DNA of 64,000 nucleotides from Halovivax limisalsi (GCF_023093535.1 NZ_CP095757.1:1240001-1304000); one strand, 5' to 3'. Shown: positions 1 to 8,924, counted from the first letter of the stretch. Program-made: numbers and translations. Notes: generated by a model from the letters alone, not told the origin.

Positions 1-150
1 GGCGCGCACGCGGATCGCTATCGAGACGTGGAGAAACACGTCTGCGGCGACTGCGTCGCGGCGCTCGGGTTGCTCGCGTTCGCGGAGGTCGAGCAGTCGG
101 GCGGCTCGATCGCGGAGCGACTCGAACCGGTATGGACGATCGGGGGGTGA
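1..150 (+). CDS. 3' end of an unidentified protein (partial)
   Basis: An open frame runs from the window edge to a TGA at 148-150, giving the last 49 residues of a protein that starts outside. It contains a CGDC pair (residues 15-18 of the visible part) followed by a hydrophobic helix-like stretch, which suggests a zinc-knuckle or a helix-turn-helix C-terminus. The composition (Ala, Glu, Asp, Val) is typical haloarchaeal coding sequence. I do not recognise the family. Confidence 0.55.
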   Translation, partial: GAHADRYRDVEKHVCGDCVAALGLLAFAEVEQSGGSIAERLEPVWTIGG

Positions 151-454
151 TTCGAGGTGTCTGTCTCACTGGGGGAACGCACCGCAAGACGTGATCTCGA
201 GCGGTTCGATCGAGACCGTTGGGGGTTTCTACCGCACCGCCAGCGAGTCGGTCGTATCGCTCGCAGGTTCGTCGACCCCGGGTGAATGCGTAGGAGGTGT
301 CTCACACGAGATGGGGACACGATTTGTTGCTTCTCGTCCGCGAAATCCGCCACTCGACGGACGTCCGAGGCGGAACGTGAGCGCGTCGTCGGGAAAAAGC
401 ACCCTTGCAGCCGCAGCCCCAAGTCCGAATCGGCCGGCACCGCTTCGGTCGGGT
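151..454. other. intergenic, no convincing gene
   Basis: The frame of the next gene stays open back to 191, but that extension has the Arg/Ser-rich composition of non-coding frame. I see no clear TATA element, RNA gene or repeat here. Confidence 0.4.
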
Positions 455-820
455 GTGACCTCCCGTCGTGACGAACTCGGCGACGAGTCGTACCGCGAGG
501 CTGACGATCGCTACGGCGACGATCCGTACGCGGAAGACGAGAACCGCGGCTGGCTGCCCTTCTACCCGTCGTGGGGGTGGGGCGGCGCGTGGGGCGTGCC
601 GTTGCCCGTTCGCAGAAAGGGGGAGGCGTATTCCGAGGAAGCGGCGTACGAGAATGCCGACGAGGACGCCGACGGAAGCCTCTGGGACGAGGGCCTGATC
701 ACGCTGCTGATCGTCGCCGGCGTCGTTCTCTTCCTGTTCCCCGAGCCGGCAACCTCGGCGCTCGGAATCTTGCTCCTGTCCATCGGCGTGATCGCGTGGC
801 TCGTCGACTGGGCGTTGTAA
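455..820 (+). CDS. small membrane protein, acidic N-terminus with C-terminal hydrophobic hairpin
   Basis: From a GTG at 455 the frame gives about 121 residues. The first 45 are very acidic (Asp/Glu/Tyr). An aromatic Pro/Trp/Gly-rich stretch follows, with a PFYPSWGWGG motif near residue 35. The last 45 residues form two hydrophobic segments, one starting LITLLIVAGVV and one IGVIAWLVDWAL. This looks like a haloarchaeal membrane protein with a cytoplasmic acidic tail; I do not recognise a family. The frame opens earlier, at 191, but coding-type composition begins only near 455. The start is therefore a choice, not proven. Confidence 0.6.
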   Translation: MTSRRDELGDESYREADDRYGDDPYAEDENRGWLPFYPSWGWGGAWGVPLPVRRKGEAYSEEAAYENADEDADGSLWDEGLITLLIVAGVVLFLFPEPATSALGILLLSIGVIAWLVDWAL

Positions 821-1014
821 TACCGGAATCGAACCGCGGTACGGTTCCGTCGTATCACGCGCTCGATCCCAAGTGCCGGGGCACCGACACGTTCGTGAGC
901 GTGGCCCCGGCTCCGTTTGCGTCACCCCTGCACTATCTCCCGCTCGCGGAACACGTCCTCCGTCTTCGACACGCGGTACTGCTGCGTCCCGACCAGTCGG
1001 TCCTGGAGGGTGGT

Positions 1015-1428
1015 TCACCCGACCGTCCGGAGTCCCCCGGCCGATACGTCGATGTCCCCAGCCGCACCCCGGAGGGCGCCATTCTCGGTGACCAACGTGA
1101 GGTCCGCTCGTCGCGCAACGGCGAGATAGGACGCGTCGTAAAATGTCAGACCAGTTTCCCGAGCGATGTCCATCGTCGTCGATCCAGTCGTCCGCATCTC
1201 GTTCATCTCGTCTTCCAACCGATCGAGGATATCGATCGCGTCGGAAACCGTCGAATCGGACAATTCGTCCCGAGCGAGTCCGATCTTCCAGATCGCATTC
1301 GCCGCCTCGTACCGCGTTAGGTCTAACCAGCATTCGTCAAACGATACGTCGATTTCGACTTCTGCATCACCGTTTCCGAGAATGACCTCGACAACCGAAC
1401 TCGCATCGAACAAATATGAAGCCGACAT
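1015..1428 (-). CDS. VapC-like PIN-domain ribonuclease toxin
   Basis: This 137-residue protein has the PIN-domain layout: Asp8 in FDASSVVEVI, Glu41 in RYEAANAIW, Asp98 in FYDASYLAVA, and a last acidic position at Glu115 in LVTENGALR. In VapC toxins these acidic residues bind Mg2+ for RNA cleavage. It lies 3 nt downstream of a small antitoxin-like gene on the same strand, the usual vapBC order. All PIN carboxylates appear present, so the toxin looks intact, unlike the three broken toxins near 42 kb. The RNA target cannot be read from the sequence. Confidence 0.85.
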   Translation of the reverse strand: MSASYLFDASSVVEVILGNGDAEVEIDVSFDECWLDLTRYEAANAIWKIGLARDELSDSTVSDAIDILDRLEDEMNEMRTTGSTTMDIARETGLTFYDASYLAVARRADLTLVTENGALRGAAGDIDVSAGGLRTVG

Positions 1429-1431
1429 TCG

Positions 1432-1659
1432 TTATCGTTCTGCTCGCGTCTCTCTGACAGCCGAGACGATCGCGTCCGTTTCGACGCCCTCTCCGACTTC
1501 GTTTCGAAGCGCGTTGACGTCCGTGCGGAGCCGTTCGCGTCGCCGCTCGCGCAACTCTTCCTCGAGCGCATTTCGGACTACCTCGCTCACGTTGATGTCC
1601 TCATCTTCGAGATCCCGCTTCAACTCGTCGGGAATCTTTGCGGAGACTGTCGTGGTCAT
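1432..1659 (-). CDS. VapB-like antitoxin
   Basis: This 75-residue, highly charged protein has a ribbon-helix-helix-like N-terminus (TTTVSAKIPDELKRDLE, then INVSEVVRNALEEEL) followed by an Arg/Glu helix. Such antitoxins bind their own promoter through the ribbon and block the PIN toxin with the C-terminal tail. It is directly upstream of the PIN toxin with a 3-nt gap, so co-transcription and autoregulation are likely. An AT-rich stretch with TATTACAAAAG at about 1682-1692 sits where a promoter would be expected. Confidence 0.8.
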   Translation of the reverse strand: MTTTVSAKIPDELKRDLEDEDINVSEVVRNALEEELRERRRERLRTDVNALRNEVGEGVETDAIVSAVRETRAER

Positions 1660-1759
1660 ACTACTACGTATTACGTCGGGGTATTACAAAAGAGTAATCT
1701 CCGGTAACTCAATCGTGGTTACGAGGCGTATTCGGTACACGCTACGATTCGCCCTGGCC

Positions 1760-2605
1760 CTACGCCTCGGTCCGAAACCGCGCTTCGATCTCGTCCGGTC
1801 CGGAGACGGCGAAGCCGGCGTCCGAGTCAGTCTCCTCGTACTCGCTCTCCGCGATCCGCTCACGAAGCGCGTCGAGGGACTCCCCATCCGGCAGCACGAC
1901 CTCGAACCAGGCGAGGCCGCGCTCGCCGGCCGGCTCCGTGCGCCCGTTCCACGTGTTCGCGCCGAGGTGGTGATGGTAGCCGCCGGCGGAGACGAACAGC
2001 GCGGCCGGCAGGTCCGTCTGGACCTCGAAGCCGAGGAGGTCCACGTAGAACTCCCTGAACCGCTCCAGCGAGGTCACCTCGAGGTGCACGTGGCCGACGT
2101 CCGTCTCGGGGGGTGCGCCCGCCTCCCCCGTGCTCGCGGCGACGATCGGGTCGAGATCGAGGGGCTTCGTGTAGATGCCGACCCGGCCGTCGTCGGTGCG
2201 GGGCCACGCCTCGCGCGGGAAGTCGCGGTAGATCTCGACGCCGTTGCCTTCGGGATCGGTCGTGTACAGCGCCTCGCTGACGCCGTGGTCAGAGGCACCG
2301 CTCAGGTGCCGGTCGGCCCGGAGGCGACCGAGAGCGTCGCCCAGCGCGGCCCGCGTCGGAACGCGGAAGGCGGTGTGAAAGAGCCCGGCGGTCTCGGGGC
2401 GGCGGTCGGGCGCGTCGGTGGCGTCGAGGACGAGCAGCGGTGCGTTCGCGGTGCCGAGCGTGGCGCTGTCGTCGGCGCGGTCGAGCACGTCGAGGCCGAC
2501 GACGTCCCGGTAGAACGCGGTCATCTCCTCGCGGTCGGCCACGGCGAGGGCGGTTCGGCCGATCCGGGTCTCCGGCGGCAGCGCGGTCGGTGGTGTCCGT
2601 GTCAT
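1760..2605 (-). CDS. two-domain VOC (glyoxalase/extradiol dioxygenase) protein, CatE-like
   Basis: This 281-residue protein has two vicinal-oxygen-chelate modules, roughly residues 15-125 and 155-275. The second carries likely metal ligands: His in VGHVHLEV, His in a YHHHLGANTW run, and Glu in LAWFEVVLP. Together these match the His-His-Glu set of type I extradiol dioxygenases. The layout resembles Bacillus CatE (catechol 2,3-dioxygenase). It lies 4 nt downstream of a DoxX gene on the same strand, and a divergent HxlR regulator follows, the same trio as catDE with a YodB/CatR regulator. Ring cleavage of catechols or quinone-derived compounds is inferred, not shown. Confidence 0.75.
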   Translation of the reverse strand: MTRTPPTALPPETRIGRTALAVADREEMTAFYRDVVGLDVLDRADDSATLGTANAPLLVLDATDAPDRRPETAGLFHTAFRVPTRAALGDALGRLRADRHLSGASDHGVSEALYTTDPEGNGVEIYRDFPREAWPRTDDGRVGIYTKPLDLDPIVAASTGEAGAPPETDVGHVHLEVTSLERFREFYVDLLGFEVQTDLPAALFVSAGGYHHHLGANTWNGRTEPAGERGLAWFEVVLPDGESLDALRERIAESEYEETDSDAGFAVSGPDEIEARFRTEA

Positions 2606-2609
2606 GGGG

Positions 2610-3029
2610 TCAGAGCCCGACGCCGAGCGCGTAGGGCCAGGCGGTGTCGGCGACGGCCAGGAATACGAGCGCGGCCCCGAAGAGCGTGACGTTTTTCATG
2701 AAATCGGTCAGCTCGGACTGGCGCCGTTCGGGATCCTCGACCGTCCAGAAGTCGTGCATGACCGGCGTCACCGCGAGGAAGAACAGCGCGAGCACGGCGG
2801 CGCCGACGAGCGGGTAGATCCCGAACGCGATGGAGAGGCCGCCGCCCGCGAGGGCGACGCCGGAGGCCGCCACGGCGAGGCGCGGCGCCGGGACGCCCTT
2901 GGCCGCGGCGTAGCCGCTCATCCCGCCGAGCCCCGTGAAGTGATTCAGCCCCATCAGGGCGAGCACGACGCCGAAGCTGATCCGACCCACCAGGAACGGG
3001 ATGCCGTCTGCGACGGTCTCGATCGTCAT
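2610..3029 (-). CDS. DoxX family membrane protein (CatD-like)
   Basis: From the ATG at 3029 this gives 139 residues with four hydrophobic helices and the DoxX signature LAVTPVMHDFWT near residue 95. DoxX proteins are small polytopic membrane proteins linked to quinone or thiosulfate redox processes; in Bacillus CatD is co-expressed with CatE for catechol/quinone stress. The frame stays open upstream to 3173, but that part overlaps the divergent HxlR gene and lacks coding character, so I chose 3029. It is first in a two-gene operon with the VOC gene. A second DoxX gene sharing the MHDFWT motif lies at 53608. Confidence 0.8.
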   Translation of the reverse strand: MTIETVADGIPFLVGRISFGVVLALMGLNHFTGLGGMSGYAAAKGVPAPRLAVAASGVALAGGGLSIAFGIYPLVGAAVLALFFLAVTPVMHDFWTVEDPERRQSELTDFMKNVTLFGAALVFLAVADTAWPYALGVGL

Positions 3030-3111
3030 CGCGACACCGCCTCGTTCTGGCCGGGGCGGTCGTTTCGATTCGTCGCGTCGATCGATGAGTGTGGTTTCAT
3101 CGTAGACTTGA

Positions 3112-3133
3112 TTTGGAACCAAACCCGTATATA
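3112..3133 (+). promoter_or_regulatory. HxlR-gene promoter with inverted repeat, possible operator
   Basis: TTTGG-AA-CCAAA (3112-3123) is a perfect inverted repeat. It lies directly upstream of a TATA-like GTATATA (3127-3133), which is about 30 nt before the HxlR ATG at 3162, the spacing of a leaderless haloarchaeal promoter. The site is also in the divergent region of the DoxX-VOC operon, so one bound dimer could act on both sides. Binding by HxlR is inference. Confidence 0.5.
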
Positions 3134-3161
3134 CCTCAGGCAACAAGCGTATGAGTAGGTA

Positions 3162-3554
3162 ATGACGACCCAACCGCCGACGGCCGAGACGACCGAGGAG
3201 CGTGAGACGACCGAGGAGCCTGAGACGGCCGACGACACCGAGGTCGAACGGCTGAACGAGGACGTCTGCACCGTCGTCGAGTCGATCGAGGAGATCGGGT
3301 CGAAGTGGAAACTCATCGTCCTCAACGACCTGCGAGACGGCGAGAAGCGCTTTAACGAACTCAAACGATCGACGGGCGCGAGCTCCTACACCCTCTCGCG
3401 CGTGCTCGACGATCTGGAGGCGGACGGGTTCGTCGAGAATCGCAAGGAGCTCGAATCGCCGGTCGCGAGTTACTACGCACTGACCGAGAAGGGAAGCGCG
3501 CTCTGTCCCGTCTTCGACGCGGTCGACGAGTGGGGCGAGAACTGGCTCGGCTAA
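3162..3554 (+). CDS. HxlR/DUF24-family winged-helix regulator, YodB/CatR-like
   Basis: This 130-residue protein has a low-complexity Thr/Glu N-terminus (residues 1-27) followed by the HxlR winged helix. The family core IGSKWKLIVLNDL begins near residue 45, with FNELKRSTGASSYTLSRVL as recognition region and a wing near residue 90. Cys36 sits at the conserved N-terminal Cys position that senses quinones in Bacillus YodB and CatR; a second Cys is at 115. It is divergent from the DoxX-VOC operon and most likely controls it. The true start could lie inside the Thr/Glu stretch. Confidence 0.85.
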   Translation: MTTQPPTAETTEERETTEEPETADDTEVERLNEDVCTVVESIEEIGSKWKLIVLNDLRDGEKRFNELKRSTGASSYTLSRVLDDLEADGFVENRKELESPVASYYALTEKGSALCPVFDAVDEWGENWLG

Positions 3555-4345
3555 CGATTCGGTGTCTGGTCGGTCACGTTACTCGTGCCGTGGACTTGGA
3601 CAGGCCGCGTACCAGCGCGATGCGTTCAGAACTGGTATCGCCTCTCTCCACGTCGGATCTCGCGGGTCCACTCGGCCTCGTCGAATTCGTAACTGCGCCG
3701 TCACCTCGCTTCCCTCGCCACCTCTCGTTCGAATTCGCCGGCGGTTCACTCCGCGAGATCACGGGGTGAATGGGTCGCTCCACGGGCTTTTCGTGTTCAT
3801 GCTCCTGAACGGGGATGGGATCCCGGCGCGCTACAGGGACCAGCCGACGTCGATCAAACGCGGGCGAGCCTGACGCTGGAATCGGAGCAGGGCCACAAGG
3901 ACCTGTTCGAGCGGATGCCGGCCGAAGCGTCGATTTGAAGATCGATATTCACTTCGCGAAATATGACGATCGGTCCGGGTTCCCCTTCGGAAATTTTTCC
4001 TCTCGATCTATTATGTATTTCGAATCTTTCGCTTTACTGTTTCAGACCCAGATAACGTCTGGCAGTCCGTGTTGGGGTATTGAAAACACGAATCGGATAA
4101 CGTACTGCATTTCACGATAGACCGATCAGTTATAATTCATCACCGTTCCACGAATACCGTCACAACATCGGTCATTCTCATCGCGATATCTCCCCACCCA
4201 AAGCGTTAATGACATTGAGAGGCGTATCGTGTTTCGGTCGAAGTTCACCGAAGAGGGGACTCGCTTGTTGTCCTGTTACTGTCGAATCCCATCTCACCAC
4301 CTGCAAACGCAGGGCTCAAACCGTTTCGCCACGGACGTACGAACA
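3555..4345. other. long intergenic stretch, partly AT-rich
   Basis: No intact gene is visible in about 790 nt. The part from roughly 3940 to 4230 is much richer in A and T than the rest of the window, including TTTTTCC and ATTATG tracts. That is unlike native haloarchaeal spacer and could be a remnant of acquired DNA. A short coding-like piece ends at 3938 (separate entry). Confidence 0.4.
3834..3938 (+). pseudogene. possible degraded coding fragment
   Basis: One frame reads about 34 residues with coding-like composition (VDQTRASLTLESEQGH, then KDLFERMPAEASI) and ends in TGA at 3936-3938. There is no start codon in frame nearby, and coding character is lost upstream. It looks like the C-terminus of a lost gene, family unknown. 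The call rests on composition only. Confidence 0.25.
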
Positions 4346-5002
4346 GTGACTCGAGGGCTCGGCGCCGTCCTGTTCGGCGACCCGTTCGCCGTGATGAACA
4401 CGATCGGGCTCGTCGCGTTCGCCCTGGTCGGTTCGGCGAAGGCCATCCGCGAGGAGTTCGACCTGTTCGGCATCGCCGTCGTCGGACTGGCGATGGCCTT
4501 CGCCGGCGGGACGACGCGCGACCTCCTCGTGAACCGGGTCCCGCTCGCGCTGCAATCGCCGATCGAGATCGGGCTGGGCCTGTGCGGCGTCGGCCTCGCG
4601 ATCGCGTTGAGCGCCGTCCTCCGGGCTCCCGAGACCCACCCGATCACGCTCGTCGCGGACGCGATCGGCCTCGCCGCGTTCGCGACGACCGGCGCGATCG
4701 TCGCGACCGGGGCGAGCCTCCCGGCGGTCGGCGTCGTCGCCGTCGCGACGATCAACGCGGCGGGCGGCGGCGCCGTGGCGGACGTGCTGCTCGATCGCTC
4801 GCCGTTCATCCTCTTCGAGGACTTCTACGCCAGCTGCGCGGTGCTCGGCGGGAGCGCCTACTGGGTCGCGACGAGCGCGGGCGCCGCCGGGCCCGCTGCG
4901 GCCGCCGCGTGCGCGATCGTGACCGTCGGGACGCGCCTGGCGGCGGTCACGTTCGGCTGGAGTCTTCCGACGATGCAGCGACTCGGGCTCCGACGGACCT
5001 GA
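4346..5002 (+). CDS. TRIC-type (UPF0126) cation channel family protein
   Basis: From a GTG at 4346 this gives 218 residues, the family's usual size. The family N-terminus NTIGLVAFALVGSAKAIRE is followed by a glycine-rich FAGGTTRDLLV near residue 55, and the pattern repeats (GLAAFATTGAIVATGAS, then NAAGGGAVADVLLD). This internal duplication of three helices each, with a seventh helix at the end, is typical of bacterial and archaeal TRIC channels, which conduct K+/Na+ as trimers. The frame is open back to 4229, but residues before the GTG do not match the family. No operon partner is adjacent. Confidence 0.85.
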   Translation: MTRGLGAVLFGDPFAVMNTIGLVAFALVGSAKAIREEFDLFGIAVVGLAMAFAGGTTRDLLVNRVPLALQSPIEIGLGLCGVGLAIALSAVLRAPETHPITLVADAIGLAAFATTGAIVATGASLPAVGVVAVATINAAGGGAVADVLLDRSPFILFEDFYASCAVLGGSAYWVATSAGAAGPAAAAACAIVTVGTRLAAVTFGWSLPTMQRLGLRRT

Positions 5003-5207
5003 CCGGCGGTCTCCTGCGGGCCGGGACCTCCGAACTCGTGACGAGACGGCCGATCGTCGACGCTGGCGGTTGCTGCGGGCAATTTCGCCAGCGGCGCGGC
5101 GCTATCTCGGTGCCGTCCGGGGCTTTCGCGGCACGTAGAATCACCGTACCGAGCGGACAGTCGCGGCATAACAAATCTTCCGAAGACGGTGGTATCGCGG
5201 GCACGGT

Positions 5208-6290
5208 ATGATCTCCAACAGACGAACGGCCGGTACCGTCGCGACCGTCTCCCTCCTCGCGCTGATGGTCGTGACGGCCCTCGCGTTCGGTGCGGCGGGT
5301 GGCGCGCTCGCGCAGGACGGCGACGGACTGGCCATCTCAGAGTACAACGGCGACACCGACCGCTACGTGGCGGTGCAGGGCGATCGATGCGTGCAAATCG
5401 ATCCGCTCGGCGACGGCCACCGCACGGTCGAAGAGTACTACGACTATCGCAACCCCGGGACCGATCCCTCGTCCTACACGTACAGCTCCCACGGCACGAC
5501 CCATCTCCAGGAGGACGACACCAGTCTCCTCTTCCTCCACGAGGGGAGCGACGGGCTCAGTCTGGTGTTCGTCCACGACCGTTACGAGGGTGACACCGAA
5601 GGCGGCGCGGCGACGCTGCTCTTCAAGAACCTGCCCGAAGACGGCGAGTGGGTCGTCGAGGACGACAACTACGACGGCTCCGAATCGACGTGGGACCACG
5701 CGGAGACGTCGAGTCGAATCACCTCGGTCTGGGCCGAGGGGCGGACCGACGGCGGCGCGTTCAACGGCCTCGAGGGCCCGTTCGCGGTCGAAATCACGCC
5801 CTACTTCAACGATCTGGCCGACTACCGCGACGGGCCGGGCCAGATCACCGACTGGCAGCTCCTCTCGGGCGAGGATCACGATCCGAACCGCACGTCGCTC
5901 AATATGAACGAACCCGTCACTATCCGGACCGGAAGCTGCGTCGAGACCACGTCCGTCAGCGCGAACCAGACGGCGACGGTCGGCGAGCCGGTCGACGTCG
6001 AGGCGACGATCACCAATAACGGCGCTCGCGAGGAGACGGTGACGGTCCCCATCGCCGTCGACGGTGAGGTTATCGAGGAAGAAGAGGTAACCGTCGCGGC
6101 CAACGGCTCCGAGACGCTCACCACCTCGGTCGTCCTCGACGAAGCGAAGCGATACGCGGCGTCCGTCGGGGCGGAGTCGGTGACCATTCACGCTCAGGAG
6201 CCCGAGGGCGACGATATGCCCGGCTTCGGCGTCGGTGTGGCGCTCGTCGCGCTCATCGCCGCCGCCGGATTCGTCCGACGACGCGGGTAG
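5208..6290 (+). CDS. exported surface protein with CARDB-like domain and PGF-CTERM anchor
   Basis: This 360-residue protein starts with a signal peptide (hydrophobic residues 14-34, ending Ala-Gln). A unique Asp/Glu/Tyr-rich domain covers about residues 40-240, and an Ig-like CARDB domain about 240-325 (VGEPVDVEATITNNGAREE). The last 23 residues are PGF, a hydrophobic helix, then RRRG: the PGF-CTERM signal that archaeosortase ArtA processes to attach a lipid. The protein is therefore probably anchored at the cell surface. A paralog at 8925 shares its domain order. The function of the unique domain is unknown to me. Confidence 0.85.
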   Translation: MISNRRTAGTVATVSLLALMVVTALAFGAAGGALAQDGDGLAISEYNGDTDRYVAVQGDRCVQIDPLGDGHRTVEEYYDYRNPGTDPSSYTYSSHGTTHLQEDDTSLLFLHEGSDGLSLVFVHDRYEGDTEGGAATLLFKNLPEDGEWVVEDDNYDGSESTWDHAETSSRITSVWAEGRTDGGAFNGLEGPFAVEITPYFNDLADYRDGPGQITDWQLLSGEDHDPNRTSLNMNEPVTIRTGSCVETTSVSANQTATVGEPVDVEATITNNGAREETVTVPIAVDGEVIEEEEVTVAANGSETLTTSVVLDEAKRYAASVGAESVTIHAQEPEGDDMPGFGVGVALVALIAAAGFVRRRG

Positions 6291-6688
6291 GTCTGTATTC
6301 GCGGGTTCGCGCGCACGAACGAGACTTTTGGATCCTATCGGCGTCGATTCGACCGGAACGATGCCGTCTCTCGCGTCGACCTCGGCGGCACCCACTGGTG
6401 CCATCGACGTCCGGCACCTGGACGATCGTCGGCGTGGCATCGAGTCTCCGAATTCGGCGGGCGTCGCCGGTGCGGCGTCGATATTATGGCGCTCGGTGTC
6501 GATCGCGGGATCGAACTGTCGCTCCGCAGGGTGATAGCGATCGCCGAACTCGTATCGGCGATTCCGAACCGGGCCGACCGATCCCGGCCGGCGCCCGGAC
6601 CGCTCGCGATCAGGGTGCAAGAGCTCTCGAATCGGAACGGCTCGCTGGGACGGAACTCGCGATCACTACTGCCGACTGTCGTCTCGGC
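6291..6688. other. intergenic, no gene seen
   Basis: About 400 nt between the convergent surface-protein and glycosyltransferase genes. No coding-quality frame, RNA gene or repeat is visible; open frames here have non-coding composition. Confidence 0.4.
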
Positions 6689-7603
6689 TCACTCGACGAC
6701 GCGCCGGTAGACGGACAGGATGCGCTCGCCCATCCGCTCGAGGCCGAGCGATCGGACGGCGTCGCGGCCGTTCGGCGGCTCGGTCGCGGCCAGGGTCTCG
6801 CGGAGCGTCGCGGCGAGCGCGTCGACGGAGTCGGCGACGCCGCCGGGCTCGACGCCGGCGAGACGCTCGGGGACGTCGCCGACGGGCGTCGCGACGACCG
6901 GCGTGTTACAGGCGAGGGCTTCCTTGACGGTGCTCGGCGATCCCTCGCGGTGAGAAGTCAGCACGAGCGCGTCGGCGGCGTTCATGTAGTAGGGGATCAG
7001 GTCGTAGTCGACGCCCGAGATGGTGTGTAACTCGACGTCGCCCGCCACGCGGTCGTCGGTCGTCGCGACGACGCGTTCGGCCAGCGGGTAGTTCTTCACC
7101 GATCGACTCGGGTGGTACGGGAAGAGCACGTGGTAGCCCTCGCTCGGCCAGTCGACGACCGCCCGCGCGTGGTCGGTCTCGATCGGGCGAAACTGTTCGA
7201 GGTCGATCCCGTGCGGGATGACGTGTACGTCCCGCGAGAGCCGGTCGGCCATGGACGGATTGACGACGATGACGTCGTCACAGAACCGGACGAACCCCTT
7301 CGTCAGCGGGCCGTACCGCCCCATCAGGTCGGTGCCGACCAGGCTCGTCACGACCGGGACGCGACGCTGGGACAGGGCCGCCGGGATCGTCAGCCCGAAG
7401 TTCGCGTGCACCAGGTCGTAGGCCGAGAAGTCACGGGCGCGAACGGTCGGACAGAACCGGACGTAGTCCGCGGCGGATCGCCCGTCCGATCCCGATCGGG
7501 GCACCTCGAGGACGTCGCTCTCGACGCCCAGTGAGGCGAGCGCCTCGATCTGGTTCGTCACGTACGTCGCGTCCGCGTTCGTCGTGAGCTGGAGGACGCG
7601 CAT
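6689..7603 (-). CDS. GT4-family glycosyltransferase
   Basis: This 304-residue GT-B enzyme has an N-terminal Rossmann domain beginning MRVLQLTTNADATYV. The GT4 signature EGSPSTVKE (an EX7E motif) in the C-terminal domain near residue 225 binds the nucleotide-sugar donor. The family is retaining and usually 350-400 residues long, so this member is short, but both domains are recognisable. It probably adds a sugar to a cell-surface polysaccharide or glycan lipid on the cytoplasmic side. It lies between two paralogous exported proteins and 63 nt downstream of the GNAT-like gene on the same strand, so the two may form an operon. Donor and acceptor are unknown. Confidence 0.8.
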   Translation of the reverse strand: MRVLQLTTNADATYVTNQIEALASLGVESDVLEVPRSGSDGRSAADYVRFCPTVRARDFSAYDLVHANFGLTIPAALSQRRVPVVTSLVGTDLMGRYGPLTKGFVRFCDDVIVVNPSMADRLSRDVHVIPHGIDLEQFRPIETDHARAVVDWPSEGYHVLFPYHPSRSVKNYPLAERVVATTDDRVAGDVELHTISGVDYDLIPYYMNAADALVLTSHREGSPSTVKEALACNTPVVATPVGDVPERLAGVEPGGVADSVDALAATLRETLAATEPPNGRDAVRSLGLERMGERILSVYRRVVE

Positions 7604-7666
7604 GGGGGTGTGACTATCGTGTCCGCCGTCGGGCCGCCGTTCGCGACGCGATCGCCGGGAGGGCCC

Positions 7667-8806
7667 TCACGCCCGCCACCGCTTGTACAGCGACAGCAGC
7701 GGCCCCACGCCGGTCGCGGTTCGCTCGACGGTGTAGTACGTCGCGAGCGACGGGTTGAACTTCGCCTTGTAGTCCCAGAGGCGCTCGACGTTGGCGCCCG
7801 AGAGTTCGGCGACCGAACAGCCCGCGGCGCGCGCCTCGCGGATGGAGTGCCAGTTCAGCAGGTCGTTGATCGGCAGGTCGACGGACCGGGCCGGTTTCGG
7901 CACGCCCTGCCAGAACGTGAGCCGGTCGTCGAAGGTCAGCGAGAGCCGGCCGGAGACGGGCCGGCCGTCGACGGTCAGCTCGTAGGCGGTCACCGTCTCG
8001 TCGGGGAGATCGCGGTAGATCCGCGTCAGGAACGCCGCCGAGAGCGGGAACGACTCGCCCTGTTCGGCGAATCGGCGCTCGAGCTGGGCGGCGAGCCGTT
8101 CGACCGCCGCCTCGCCGCCGCGCTCGATCGCGTACTCGGGGTCCCGTTCGGCTTCGTTCGCCCGGCCCGATCGCTCGCCGGCCCCGTCTCGACCGGCCCC
8201 ACCCGCCCGCCCCGATTCCCCGTCCACTGCGTCGGCGCGGACGACTTCGCCGCCGTCCGCGACCTCGAGGGCGGGATCGTAGTCGTCCCGGATCGAGGTC
8301 CGGGCGTCCCGCGAGAACGAACTGAGCAGTTCGGACTCCGCCCGGTCGATGTCCAGTTCGTAGGTGAATCGCGGCGTGACCTCGAAGCCGTCCCACCTGA
8401 ACGGCCGAACCTCGTCGTAGCGCGGGTTCGTGACGATCCGGACGTAGTGGGGATCGCACTCGTCGTCGATCCACTCGGTGCAGGCCTCGAGGAACTCCTT
8501 CGTCCGGAGGGTGGCCTTCCGGTACTTGATGTTCGGGTCGAGCATCATCGCCGGTCCCAGGTGCGGAATGCCGGCGTGGGGCGGCGGGGAGACCACCAGC
8601 CTGAGCGGCCCCTTCGTCGCCTCGAAGACTGGCAAGATGCCGATCGGGTGCTCGCCGTTCTTCCCGACGAGCAGCGAGAGCCGCGTCTCCGTCGCGTCGG
8701 CGATGGCCTCGAGGAACTCGTGCCGGTGAAAGGCCGTCGTCTGGTCCGATCTGTCGACGTACGTGTTCCACTGGTCGTCGTCGGAGAGTCGCGTCACATC
8801 GATCAT
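7667..8806 (-). CDS. FemAB/CelD-like GNAT-fold transferase
   Basis: From the ATG at 8806 this gives 379 residues. The fold is that of the double-GNAT FemAB-like (Acetyltransf_6) family: an N-terminal half with FHRHEFLEAI and GILPVFEATKGPL, and a C-terminal half with VSGRLSLTFDDRLTFWQG near 290 and a final LWDYKAKFNPSLATYY. Such proteins sit in many haloarchaeal exopolysaccharide loci and are thought to modify sugars or peptides. An Arg/Gly/Glu-rich low-complexity insertion (about residues 175-225) interrupts the conserved region. The frame is open to 8917, but only the stretch from 8806 fits the family. Confidence 0.7.
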   Translation of the reverse strand: MIDVTRLSDDDQWNTYVDRSDQTTAFHRHEFLEAIADATETRLSLLVGKNGEHPIGILPVFEATKGPLRLVVSPPPHAGIPHLGPAMMLDPNIKYRKATLRTKEFLEACTEWIDDECDPHYVRIVTNPRYDEVRPFRWDGFEVTPRFTYELDIDRAESELLSSFSRDARTSIRDDYDPALEVADGGEVVRADAVDGESGRAGGAGRDGAGERSGRANEAERDPEYAIERGGEAAVERLAAQLERRFAEQGESFPLSAAFLTRIYRDLPDETVTAYELTVDGRPVSGRLSLTFDDRLTFWQGVPKPARSVDLPINDLLNWHSIREARAAGCSVAELSGANVERLWDYKAKFNPSLATYYTVERTATGVGPLLSLYKRWRA

Positions 8807-8924
8807 TCGTGGGCGTCTACTGTCCCGTCCCACCACCGTTACCACGAAAAGTACCGGCTCGCTACCCCCTCGAACGGGCGGGATAACTATTCCCCGCGTG
8901 CCTATCGATCCGACCAACAGTCAC

